Shown piece by piece: positions 19,416 through 29,436 of a stretch of DNA of 29,436 bases (position 1 is the stretch's first letter; every line of letters begins with the position of its first letter). Origin of the DNA: Haplomitrium mnioides (Eukaryota; Marchantiophyta; Haplomitriopsida; Calobryales); assembly GCA_049999725.1 (NCBI GenBank), contig JBNGIS010019957.1:1-29436 (forward strand), read 5' to 3'. Under the pieces are notes generated by a model that was not told where the DNA came from, did no database searches, and saw only the letters and a program-made list of their open reading frames with translations. Made by a program: the position numbers and the translations under genes.

Positions 19416-19885
19416 ATCTCATTCTTGGTGGTGACCTTATCCTTGTAACAAGTTTTTTTTTTGCTGCTTCAAATCAAGAGCCTTTGTAAAGAAAACCAAT
19501 AGCAACAATTGTTTTTGTTTTTTGCAAATCCTATATGCACATAGGATTTGTTCTTGTTTCTTTTATAACCAGTCGTGACAATAGTCACAACAAGCCATTA
19601 TATTGGTGTTGTTGTATTGGTCATATGCACGCATACGATCAATTGTTGTCTCCACTCATCCTAAACACTCAAAGGATGGGTTCCGGTACCTTTTGTTTGC
19701 AAATATTGTTTTTCTCTTTTTAAAAATTTTGTTTATTTTAAGTAAAACAGATTTTCCTTTTTTCAAATTACCTAGAGTTTATTTTTAATCTTCTACAAAG
19801 TTTTTACTTATACAAATCCAAACATTTGTTTTAGATGACTTGAATGTTTTTCGCACGTGAGGTTGTGTTTTACTGAACTACTTTT
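19416..19885. other. Intron-like gap inside the transposase-like pseudogene, with palindromic repeats
   Basis: T-rich and non-coding. It contains AAATCCTATATGCACATAGG continuing to ATTT (19526-19549), a palindrome with 9-bp arms around ATGCAC, and CATATGCACGCATACG near 19622-19637. These are the same class as in the flanking clusters. Confidence 0.5.
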
Positions 19886-20860
19886 ATGTCCTTTGTGTTT
19901 TGTAATAATGTAGTCAAATATAGTCGCCAATTTTTTTTTCATTGTGACCAACAAATGAAAGAAAGAACAAGACTTGGAAACTATCGAAGAAAATGTTATG
20001 TCGATGGTCAAAAGTACTCGGGAATTGTCATTGATCAAATGGATCAGAAGAAAACTACTATTCCACACTAGCCTTTACCACCGAAAAACATTGATAAAGA
20101 TTGCTTGGTAGGTGCGCATGTTGTTGGTGCCTTAATATTCAATTATGCTCTTTCTTCGAGGTTCTTCTTAATGTATAGAAACTTGAGAAGCGGTTCTAAT
20201 TTGGCTGTTATTGTGCTCAACAAAATATTATATGACTTTGAAGAGCAACTGCCTCCAACTTTGTATCTTTGATTGGACAACACGACACGAGAGAATAATA
20301 ATTCTATCTTGTTTGGATATCTTAGTCTCCTTATTGCCAAGAATGTTTTTTGAAAAATCAAGGTGGGATTTCTCGTGGTTGGCCATACTCATGATCAAAT
20401 TGATCAAATGTTCAACTGATTCTCAAAACATTTGAAAAAAGTCAAAGCTTTCACGATTACGAGTGTTAGCAAGGTGCTTCAATTATCCTATAATCCTAAA
20501 CCTCAAGTAACTCTTTTGTTGGAAACTTGGGATTTCAAAATGTTTCTATAGCAATATCCCTCTCTGGTTCAAAGGATACATGATATTACCTTTAATCAAC
20601 AATTCAAGTTCCAATTAAATGATTCCAACGCAAAGGTTTAGAGCAACTAGTTTTCAATAGATGAATTTTGGCTACTTGTGGATGGTAGTGGATGCCGAGA
20701 AAGTGGTATTTTCAATAAAGGACAACATAAGTGAGAACTACTACAAGTTCTTTACAGATTTTAATATTCAATGATGGAATGACTTTTTTCTTGCCCAACA
20801 AGAGATTGCAGCCTACATTCTAAGAAAAAAAAAATGAGTACTCAAAGCATAATTTACCTT
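19886..20860 (+). pseudogene. Transposase-like protein, catalytic-type domain, decayed, interrupted at its 3' end
   Basis: A single frame from about 19886 to 20640 has stops at 20069, 20270, 20351, 20417 and 20549, but little frameshifting. Readable motifs in order: FHCDQQMKERTRLGNYRRK, YSGIVIDQMDQKKTTIPH, CLVGAHVVGALIFNYAL, LDNTTREN, KIKVGFLVVGHTHDQIDQMF, and LSYNPKPQVTLLLETWDFKM. IDxMDQxKT, LDNTxRENK and GHTHDxIDQ are hallmarks of the family (RNase H-like fold suspected; DUF7869 from memory). The Asp in IDQMD, the Asp in LDN and the H/D in GHTHDQID remain. Several stops sit where relatives have R or Q, as expected of C-to-T decay. The solo LTR at 20878 cuts off the C-terminal part. Confidence 0.65.
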
Positions 20861-20872
20861 TCCACCTTCACA

Positions 20873-20877
20873 ACTAT
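20873..20877. repeat. Target-site duplication of the solo LTR, left copy
   Basis: ACTAT directly before the TGTCAGC end; the right copy ACTGT (23078-23082) differs at one base. Confidence 0.6.
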
Positions 20878-22373
20878 TGTCAGCTAGTGGAATAGGGGCT
20901 AATCTGGGTTACAAAGAACCAGAAGCGGCAGCAACAACATTTCTCCATTCTGAAGTGGTAAGATAATCTCGAAGCAACAGAATAGCTCTAATTGGAAGCT
21001 AAGAGCAGGCTGCCTCATTTTCCGATCTGAAGTAGCAGAACCGGATTCATATAGTGAAGGAAGGAGGCAAGACTCAGAGAGGTCAACGCCAAAGAATTCC
21101 AAGGGGATGGCATCAAAAGAGAGAAGGAATACGGGGCAGAGCGAAGGGACCTACGAGAGTAGAGGAGAACCGCAAGGCAGCAATTCTTGATAGAGGGAGC
21201 CATGACAAGGGTGAAAGTCGGGATGCAGAACGGAGGAGCCAACTGTTCGACCAGTGCATCCTCAATTCGTGACCATTCAAGGCATGCAATACCTTGATAG
21301 AGAGAAGAGCTCGAGGCAATCGTAGTGCAACTTGAATCAAAGAGAATGGGGCAGAACTAAGGAAGAACGACAATTGGGAAGTTAATCGATGGCCGTAGTC
21401 CCAAGGATTCCGTGGAGCGCTGCAGAAACGTGGCAGCCCACTGCACTCCAAGGAATTCGACGGACGACGTGGCAGCTCTTGCGGGTCCGAAGAGTTCAAC
21501 GGGATCTCGCCTCCTTATATGGGCATCCCTAGTTAACGGAGATCCGATCAACCTCCCTATGTGAGCTCCCTACTTAACAGGGATCCATGAAGAAAGGTCC
21601 GACGGGTCCGAAGTGATGGCGAAACAAGGATAAGTGAAGCAGTGACCAGACAAAGAGGTGACTTGTCACTATTCCGACGGCATGAAGGATTACTTAAGGC
21701 AACTGCGAGGCTAAGAGAGAAGGGCGAAACAGTGACGAATCATAGTTACGGACTCAAGGACTCCGTAGAGAGCTGCGGAAACGTGGCAAGCCCACTGCAC
21801 TTCACGGATTCATGGACACGTGGCATTCCCAAGGAGTCCGCGGGTCTTAGCGGAAAATGGGGGAGCCTCTGTTAACTGGGTTCCGATCAGCCACCCTACG
21901 TGGGGAGCCCACTTAACGTGGATCCGACAGGAAGCCCAATTGGAGACCAGGGGAATGGATGCAAAGCAATGACTTATCATGGGCCCGGTTAGACAAAGAG
22001 GGAGCAAGGCCAAATGCTGATATATCGCTGATCTAGCGAAGCGGCGGAAATTTCGACAAGGTATTGTCTGAAAGTTCGACAGGAGTTTATGGCGCGTTTA
22101 GTTCTTGTGGCGAAAAGTCGATGAAGAGACGATCCGGCCAAAAGAAGAAGCAAGAGACCAACAGCCGAAAGGGTGACTTATCAGAGTTCCGGTATTGGCG
22201 AGGACGAAAGTTCAACGGGGCGCGTTGAAAGTTCGAAGGGGATCCACGGGGAGTCTGTCATGGTTCCTATATCAAGCGGAGCAAAGAGTTAGCGAAGGAA
22301 GCCTCAGCTCTTATTGCGAGCGAGATTCGAAGCGGCGACAAAAGATACCATTCTTACTTGGCGAGTGAATTAT

Positions 22374-22680
22374 TTGACGGATGACGTGGCGCTCCATAGT
22401 GGTCCGAGGGTTCTTGCGGGTCAGCAACGGATCAACTACGGAATACGGTCAAGGCGACGGTCCGTCTACCCCCTTGCGGGGTGGCGTTGGACGACACGGT
22501 GACGGATGACGTGGCGTTCAGCGGTGGTCCGAGGGTCCCTGCGGGTCTTTGACGGATGATGTGGCGCTCCACTATGGTCCAAGGGTTCCTGTGGGTCAAC
22601 AACGGGTCAACTACGGAATCCGGTCAAGGCGACAGTTAGCCTACCCCCTTGCGGGGCGGCAGCGGATGGCGCTGTACGGA
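22374..22680. repeat. Tandem repeats inside the solo LTR
   Basis: TTTGACGGATGACGTGGCGC starts at 22374 and, with a few changes, at 22548. A shorter copy begins at 22501. Each is followed by TGGTCC-AGGGTTC-TG-GGGTC, and the long copies by a CCCCCTTGCGGGG hairpin near 22470 and 22645. Confidence 0.7.
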
Positions 22681-22833
22681 TGACGTGCAAGGCAGGACAC
22701 ATGGCGACCTGTGGAGTTCTGAGGGCGACGGGGAAGTTCCAAAGGAGCTTGCGGATGACGTGGCCCCTGTCTTCAGAATCACTTGCGGATTGCGCCTTCT
22801 TCGGATTCAGAGATCAAGGCTTTTCAGATTATC

Positions 22834-22853
22834 CTCTCTCTCTCTCTCTCTCT
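22834..22853. repeat. (CT)n microsatellite
   Basis: About ten CT units near the 3' end of the solo LTR. Such tracts are common near transcription starts in plant LTRs. Confidence 0.9.
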
Positions 22854-23077
22854 TCATCTTGGAGTTCTTCTTTGGATCTAGCTCAACTTTACCATGTCGG
22901 ATTGCCCTCCTCGGTTGCGACTAACTCTACGATGTGTCTAATGAAGTGGCAACATCGAATGGGTCATCATCAGGGTCCCGCGGAACACTTCCGGAATCTG
23001 CGACTTCGGGGACGCCGAGCCCTTTTCCTTCCGAAGAGCGGTGTTTGGAGGATAAGACCAGAAGGAGGGGGCTGACA

Positions 23078-23082
23078 ACTGT
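23078..23082. repeat. Target-site duplication of the solo LTR, right copy
   Basis: ACTGT directly after GCTGACA; pairs with ACTAT at 20873-20877. Confidence 0.6.
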
Positions 23083-23740
23083 CAAACACTTGCAATGATT
23101 CTCAAAATGTTTGTCTAGGTTCTCAGCTTGATGCTCAATAGACAGAAGAAGATACTCCGATACAACAAATACTTTCTACACGTCGAGAAATCTATGATGG
23201 AGTACCTAGGCCACGAGAAGGGACTATTTTGCACAACACTTGATATGGGCATAAATTTGACAATCTATATGAGATGAAAGCTAGAATGTTTAATTGTGTT
23301 GTTGCATCTCTAGATCTAAAGGGTAGACCATTTTGGGTTGCCAAAGTTCTCAAAGTTTTGTCATTTGATGAGGAAGCTCCCCTAAACCCAAAATGAGTAT
23401 GTGTTCAATGGTTTGCTTGTCACGCTGAGGATGCATTTTTTGGACAATACTTCTTAGAAAAATTGGCACCAATAAAGGGAAACGCAAATCCAAGTTACAT
23501 ATTGATGTACTTGATATAACACAAATCATGATTATGTCTTTTGATTTTCATGTTACTCAAAAAAAACCAATTGAGAAAAACCACTCTAGCTACCATTAAA
23601 GCAAATCTATTTTCATAAAAAAGACAAAAAAGCCTCAATCTTGAAATGTTTCAAAGAGATTCAATCATTGTCATAGACACTTAGATATATTAAGTAAATC
23701 TTCATGAATCTTCTAAAGCTGAAACCGAAGAAGTAGAGAT
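23083..23740 (+). pseudogene. Transposase-like protein, C-terminal part beyond the solo LTR
   Basis: One frame reads TRREIYDGVPRPREGTI, LYEMKARMFNCVVASLDLKG, RPFWVAKVLKVLSFDEEAP, VQWFACHAEDAFFGQYFLEK and LAPIKGN. After a frameshift near 23480-23490 it continues KRKSKLHIDVLDITQIMIMS and FDFHVTQKKPI. The order RPxWxAKVxxV...V-W-----FxGxY is the C-terminal region seen in the same protein family. Several stops interrupt it. This completes the gene split by the solo LTR. The protein is dead in this copy. Confidence 0.5.
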
Positions 23741-24235
23741 GAGTGACTAAAAAATTTTAAGAATCTATCTATATATTTTTTATTTTCAAATATATTTTAA
23801 TTTAAGATTATTATTTTAAAGTACATGAGAATCTTTTGAAGCAATTTGTTGAATTTTTCTGCCACATTGAACTTTTTACTATAAATCATACCAAGTTGAA
23901 TGTTATTCTCTATAAATAAAACTTAAATCTTTAGTTAATATTTTCATTTGCTTTGTAAAATATTTTCTTCTCCAAAATGTAAGTATGTTGTTTCCAACTT
24001 TATTGTTTTCTAGAAGAGCTTAAGGTTATTTTCTTGCTAAAGCATCTGCTCAAATTGACTAATTTTTTTTTGGTAGGGACTTTGATGTATAACTTAAAAC
24101 CTTTTGTGCACTTTGACTCAGATGTAGAGCTTTGTACCCATTTTACTTTTAGATTCTGAATTAGAAATCAAAATCTTTTGCATATGTACAGTTTGTTGCA
24201 AAAAACATAACATTTACAATTTGTATCCTCGGTTG
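23741..24235. other. AT-rich spacer
   Basis: Low-complexity AT-rich sequence with AATAAA-like hexamers (for example near 23914, CTATAAATAAAAC) that could end the pseudogene transcript. No coding sense. Confidence 0.3.
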
Positions 24236-24480
24236 TAGAAGTGTAAACTCTATGCATGCATAGACTTTGATTTACAAGTCGAAACGTCATACATGCAAAA
24301 GCTCTTCTGCAGAACCTAAAACCTAGGTTCTTGTCAGTCTTTGTTGTGGAGTGTTCAGATAGTGAGTTTGGATTCTTATACGCGTATAGACTTTGGGGTG
24401 GAGTGGTCACATGTTGAGCTTGGATTCCTATATGCACATAGACTTTGGTGTGGAAGTCCAAGCCTTTCACAAGTTCTACT
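24236..24480. repeat. Palindrome-bearing repeat cluster downstream of the transposase-like pseudogene
   Basis: Units of about 50-70 bp: TTGGATTC or AACTC, then a palindrome, then GACTTTG-TGTGGA. Palindromes: CTATGCATGCATAG (24250-24263), TATACGCGTATA (24377-24388) and CTATATGCACATAG (24428-24441). The inner bases differ between copies while symmetry is kept. Same class as the clusters at 1610-1960 and 17985-18135. Confidence 0.65.
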
Positions 24481-25317
24481 TCTCATATACAACCCTCAAG
24501 CTTCTTCATACAAAGATTACCGATTACAACTTAGTTTGTACACAAGTCATAGACTCTTTTGTAGATCTTGAGACCTTTGGTTGGTTGAATCAAGTCTAAA
24601 ACTTGGAGATGTTTCTTGTTTACACTCTTAATTAAATATCTTTAGCTACTACCTTTTTGATTCTAAACTATGATATGTTTGTATATATGCTTTGTTGAAT
24701 TATGAAGTAATTTTAAATGCTTAAACCTTTTTTAAAGCCCACGCTAACTTTTGCGTACATGGATTTCCAACTACAAGTGAAAGCTTCTTTCTTGCTTGAA
24801 CTTTAAAATTGAGCTTCTAAATCTATGCAATGTTTTGTTTTCTTCATTTTTGTGTTTACGATTGCAAACTCATTCCCTTGACTTCTAGTCTCCTTGGGTT
24901 TTTTCTTTATATTTTGTAATTTCTTTTCCAAAAAAAACCTTTGAAAGAGCACCATGTTTATGCGCACTTAAAGTTTTTGCAATCAAACATATTTGAAAAT
25001 AGTTTCTTGTGATGTGTATTTCAATTTTTGGGCTTAGAATCGTAATCAATGATAAATGCAATATTTTGGTGAAAACTTACCATAATTGCTATACTTTTCA
25101 TCAAATTCAAGTTTTCCAATATTCTTGTTGAAGCTAATAATATTGATTGATTTTGCATAACAAAATTGACTCTTGCTTTATCATGCTTGTTGAAATGGCC
25201 AAAGAAAAACCTCAAAATTTCATGTACTTTTTATTTTGAAAAAATAACCCTGTTTCTTTTAATGTTTTTTGAGCTAAAAAATCACAATTTTTCCCTAAAA
25301 AAAAGTTCATGTTTTGA
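24481..25317. other. AT-rich spacer before the minisatellite
   Basis: A/T runs and no coding sense on either strand. The minus-strand open frame at 25021-25215 is low-complexity and has no family features. Confidence 0.35.
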
Positions 25318-28300
25318 GTAGCTTGTTTCTAGTTCAAAGTAGTGGTTGTTTGTTGTGACATTTTCAATAAGTGAATTGAGTTAGTTTTGCTCACAAAAAA
25401 TTCAATGTTGTTACGCTTTTAATGTTGTGACATTTTTTATTAGTGAACTAAATTAGCTCTGCTTACAAGAAATGCAATATTGTGGCGTTTTCAATAAGTG
25501 AAGTAAATTAGCTTTGCTGAAAAAAAATTCAATGTTGTAACATTTTTTATGTTATGACTTTTTCGAGAAGTGAACTCAAATTAGCTTTTCTCATAAGAAA
25601 TCAATATTGTGACATTATGGTAAGTGAACTAAATTAGCTTTGTTCATGAGAAATTCAATGTTGTGACATTTTTTATGTTGTGATATTTTTGATAAGTGAT
25701 ATGAATTAACTTTTGTGACAAGAAATGCATTGTTGTGACATTTTTGAAAAGTAAAGTGAATTAGTTTTGCTTAGAAAAAATTTAATATTGTTCATTTTGG
25801 ATGTTGTGATATTTTCAATAAGTGTCTTGAACTAGTTTTGCTCACAAGAAATTAAATGTTGTGATATTTTTGATGTTATGACATTTTTGATAAGTGAACT
25901 AAAACAACTTTGCTGATAAGAAGTTCAATGTTGAGACATTTTTGAAAATTGAATTGAAATAGGTTTGATCTTGAAAAATTCCATGTTGTGACAATTTTTA
26001 TGTTGTGATATTTTTGATAAGTGAGTTGAAGTAGATTTGCTCACAAGAAAATCAATGTTGTAATATTATCCATGTTGTGACATTTTTGGTAAGTGAACTG
26101 AACTAGCTTTACTTACAGAAAACTCTGTGTTGTGACATTTTTGATAAGTGAGCTAAATTAGCTATTCTCACGAGAAATTCAACGTTGTGACATTTTTAAT
26201 GTTGTCATATTTTTGATAAGTGAACTGAATTAGCTTTACTCATAAGAAATTCAAGGTTGTGATATTTTTTATAAGTGAATTAAATTAGCTTTTCTCACAA
26301 GAAACTCAAGGTTGTGACATTTTTGGTGTTGCAACATTTTTGATAAGTGAACTTAGTGAGCTTTGGTTACAAGAAAGTCAATGTTGTCACATTTGGAATG
26401 TTGTAGGATTTTCAATAAGTGAACTAAATTAGCTTTGCTCATAAGAAATTCAATGTTGTGATGTTTTTGATAACAAAACTGAATTAGCTTTGGTCACGAG
26501 AAATTCAATGTGATGATATTTTTGATAAGTGATTTGAATTAGCTTTGCTCACAAGAAATTCAATGTTGCAACATTTTTGATAAGTGATCTAAACTAGCTT
26601 TGCTCACAACAAATTCAATGTTGTAATATTTTTGATGTTGTGACAATTTTGATGAGTGAACTGAACTAGCTTTGATCACAACAAATTAAACATTGTGGCA
26701 TTTTCGACAATTGAACAAAATTAGCTTTGCTAAAAAGAAATTCAATGTTGTGATATTTTTGATGTTGTGATGTTTTCAATAAGTGAACTAAAATGGCTTT
26801 GCTCACAAGAAATTCAATGTTGACATATTTTCAAAAAGTGAATTGAAAAAGCTTTCATCACAATAAGTATAATATTGTGACATTTTTGTTGTTGCGACAT
26901 TTTTTATAAGTGAACTAAATTAGATTTGCTTACAAGAAATTCAAGGTTGTGACATTTTTGGTGTTGTGACATTTTTTATGGGTGAACTAAGTGAGCTTTT
27001 GTTACCAGAAAGTCAATGTTGTCATATTTTTGATGTTGTAGCATTTTAGATAAGTGAACTAAATTAGCTTTTCTCACAAGAAATTCAATGTTGTGACATT
27101 TTTTATAACAAAATTGAATTAGCTTTGATCACGAGGAATTCAATGTTGGGACATTTTTGATCAGTGATTTGAATTAGCTTTGCTCATAACAAATTCAATG
27201 TTATAATATTTTCGATACTTTGACATTTTTTATGAGTGAACTGAACTAGCTTTGCTCACAACAAATTCAAAGTTGTGGCATTTTCGATAAGTTAACTAAA
27301 CTAGCTTTTCTCACAAGAAATTCAATGTTGTGACATTTTTGAAAAGTGAACTAAATTAGCTTTGCTGAGAAAAGTTCAATGTTGTGACATTTTTGATGTT
27401 GTGACATGTCTGATAGTGGAATAGAATTAGCTTTGCTTACAAGAAATTCAATGTTGTGACATTTGTTATAAGTGAACTCAATTAGCTTTGCTCATAAGAA
27501 ATTCAATGTTGAGAAATTTTTGAAAAGTGATTTGAAATAGCTTTGACCACAAGAAATTCAATGTTGTGATATTTTTTATAAGTGAACTAAATTAGCTTTG
27601 CTTATAAGAAATTCAATGTGTAGACATTTTTGAAAAGTGAAATGAAATAGCTTTGATTACAAGAAATTCAATGTTGTGACATTTTTGATAAGTGAAGTGA
27701 GTGAGCTTCGCTTACAAAAAAGTCAATGTTGTTACATTTTTCATAAACAAACTGGAATAGCTTTTCTCCAAAGAAATTCAATGTTGTGATATTTTCGTTG
27801 TTGTGACATTTTTGATAAGTGAACTCAATTAGCTTTGCTCATAGGAAATTCAATGTTGTGACATTTTTGATAAGTGAACTGAGCTAGTTGTGCTTACAAG
27901 AAATTCAATGTTATGACATTCTTGATAAGTGAACTAAAATAGCTTTGCTCACAAGAGATTCAATGTTGTAAGAGATGTTGTGACATTTTTGAGAAGTCAA
28001 CTGAATTAGCTTTGCTGACAAGAGATTCAATGTTATAGCATTTTTTATGTTGTGACATTTTTGATAAGTGAACTGAATTAGCTTTGTTTACAAGAAATTC
28101 AATGTTGTTCTATTTTTTATAAGTGAAATGAATTAGCCTTGCTCACAAATTATTCAATGTTGTGACATTTTTGTTGTTGTCACATTTTTTATAAGGGAAC
28201 TCAAATAGCTTTGCTCACAAGAAATTCAATGTTGCTACATTTTTTATGTTGTGACATTTTCAATAAGCATACTAAATTAGTTTGTGAACTGAATTAGCTT

Positions 28301-29290
28301 TGCTCACACGAAATTCAATGTTGTGACATTTTTGATAAGTGAACCAAATTTGCTTCGCTCAAACAAAATTAATGTTGTGACATTTTCAAAAAGTGAATGA
28401 AATTAGCTTTGCTTACAAGAAATTCAATGTTGTTAAAGTTTCAACTAGTGAACTGAAATATCTTGGTGATAAAAAAAATTCAATGTTGTGACATTTTCCA
28501 TAAGTGAACTGAACTACCTTTGCTTACAATAAATTCAATGTTGTGATGTTTTTGATAAGTGAACTGAATCAGCTTTGCTTACAAGAAATTAGATGTTGTG
28601 ACATTTTCGTTGTAACAGTTGTGATATTTTTGAGAAGCGAACTTAACTAGCTTTGCTTACAACGAATTCAATGTTATGAAATTTTCAATGTAGTGACATT
28701 TTCGATAAGTGAACTCTATTAGCATGTGAACTAAATTTTCTTTACTCACACGAAATTCAATGTTGTGACATTCTCGATAAGTGACTGAATTAGCTTTGCT
28801 CACAAGAAATTCAATGTTGTGACATTTTCGATAAGTGAACTGTGCTAGTTGTGCTTACAAGAAATTCAATGTTGTTACATTCTCGATAAGTGAAGTGAAC
28901 TAGATGTGCTCAAAAGAAATTCAATGGTGCAACATTCTCGACGAGCGAACTCAAATAGCTTTGTTCACAAGAAATTCAATATTGTGAGAGATGTTGTGAC
29001 ATTCTTGATAAGCTGAATTATCTTTGCTCACAAAAAATTCAATGTTGTGACATTTTTGATAAGTCAACTAAATTAGCTTTGCTCACAAGAAATTCAATGT
29101 TGTGATATTTTGGATGTTGTGACATTTTTTATAAGTGAACTTAATTAGCTTTGCTCATAAGAATGTCAATGCTGTGACATTTTTATGTTGTGAACTGAAT
29201 TGTCTTTGCTCTCATGAAATTAAATGTTGTGACATTTTTGATAAGTGAACTCACTTAGCTTTGCCTACAAGAAATTGAGAAGTTGACGTA
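25318..29290. repeat. Degenerate AT-rich minisatellite, about 4 kb
   Basis: Roughly 60-70 imperfect copies of a ~55-bp unit: GTTGTGACATTTTTGATAAG, then TGAACTGAATTAGCTTTGCT, then CACAAGAAATTCAAT. In many units GTTGTGACATTTTTGAT (17 bp) is doubled, giving a ~72-bp variant. Divergence is spread along the array; units in the middle and right part (about 26500-29150) look closer to the consensus than those at 25330-25900. No open frame runs through. The array opens with the sequence shared with 2281-2318 and fades out near 29290. Confidence 0.9.
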
Positions 29291-29436
29291 CCTAGTTTTG
29301 ATCACAAGAAATCCAAGCTTATCAAAGAGTTGCCATATAACTCATTCTTCTTGAAGAAATATTGGATCCTTTGATGTACTTTTCTTGAATGTAATTTTCA
29401 GAATACTCAATGTTGTGATATTTTCTACATGTGGAA
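29291..29436. other. End of window, minisatellite edge
   Basis: Mostly unique AT-rich sequence. One more partial unit (TCAATGTTGTGATATTTT) appears at about 29407-29425, so the array or a decayed part of it may go on beyond the window. Confidence 0.4.

Larger units (their letters stand above)
20878..23077. mobile_element. Solo LTR (2.2 kb) inserted in the transposase-like pseudogene
   Basis: Starts TGTCAGCTAG and ends GGGGGCTGACA: 7-bp inverted ends (TGTCAGC/GCTGACA) with the TG...CA signature and a 5-bp flanking duplication with one mismatch. It is GC-rich against an AT-rich host and has no retroviral proteins. Transposase-like coding sense resumes beyond it. It has internal repeats: a ~353-bp unit starting AAGGATTCCGTGGAG (21403) and AAGGACTCCGTAGAG (21756), and GACGGATGACGTGGC units at 22376, 22501 and 22550. 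A (CT)n tract sits at 22834-22853. Its ends resemble those of the gypsy LTR (TGTCAGCCAG...GTGACA), but the bodies are not evidently the same family. Other possibilities: a LARD/TRIM-like non-autonomous element. Confidence 0.65.

Noticed and set aside
25318-29290. CRISPR-like or coding repeat array
   Set aside because: Plant nuclear context, no spacers between constant repeats, divergence spread over the whole unit, and no continuous open frame.

Overview
The window is nuclear DNA of a land plant. A broken Ty3/gypsy retrotransposon of plant type, a solo LTR, decayed copies of plant or eukaryotic genes (ABA-receptor PYL, ribosomal protein uL4, histone H4, possibly a Sec14 domain), GT-AG-like introns and two 100-N scaffold gaps all point that way. 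A DNA amino-methyltransferase-like gene and a transposase-like gene of a type I associate with bryophytes, lycophytes and ferns suggest a seed-free plant with a repeat-rich genome. That taxonomic guess is from memory and unverified. I see no clearly intact gene.

Layout. 1-2320 is AT-rich background with the 3' part of a methyltransferase-like gene (motif order DPPY-like then FxGxG-like, the beta class), followed by a cluster of short palindromic repeats. About 2320-6864 is a mosaic of intronless gene fragments, all on the minus strand: from high to low coordinate, PYL ABA receptor, unassigned pieces, uL4, possible Sec14/CRAL-TRIO, histone H4, unassigned pieces. 6865-17201 is a 10.3-kb minus-strand Ty3/gypsy element with a 3.1-kb 5' LTR, a PBS-like site, gag-protease-RT-RNase H-integrase, a polypurine tract and a truncated 3' LTR. 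It is dead: many stops, a deletion through the RT catalytic core, and DD35K in place of DD35E. 17202-25300 is AT-rich background again. It holds a TATA-like box, a transposase-like pseudogene (about 17793-23740) split by a 2.2-kb solo LTR with a near-perfect 5-bp target duplication, and another palindrome cluster downstream. About 25318-29290 is a degenerate minisatellite with a ~55-bp unit and a ~72-bp variant.

Relations. The methyltransferase-like gene and the transposase-like gene sit in the same AT-rich background. Both are followed by TATGC-N-GCATA palindrome clusters and then by the same roughly 40-bp sequence that opens the minisatellite on the right; on the left that sequence is cut off where the gene-fragment mosaic begins. 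The two genes may therefore be parts of related mobile or duplicated units. Layering suggests background first, then the mosaic, then the gypsy element, with the solo LTR as a separate event. Most disabling changes in the captured genes look like C-to-T or G-to-A at CpG, as expected of long-methylated DNA.
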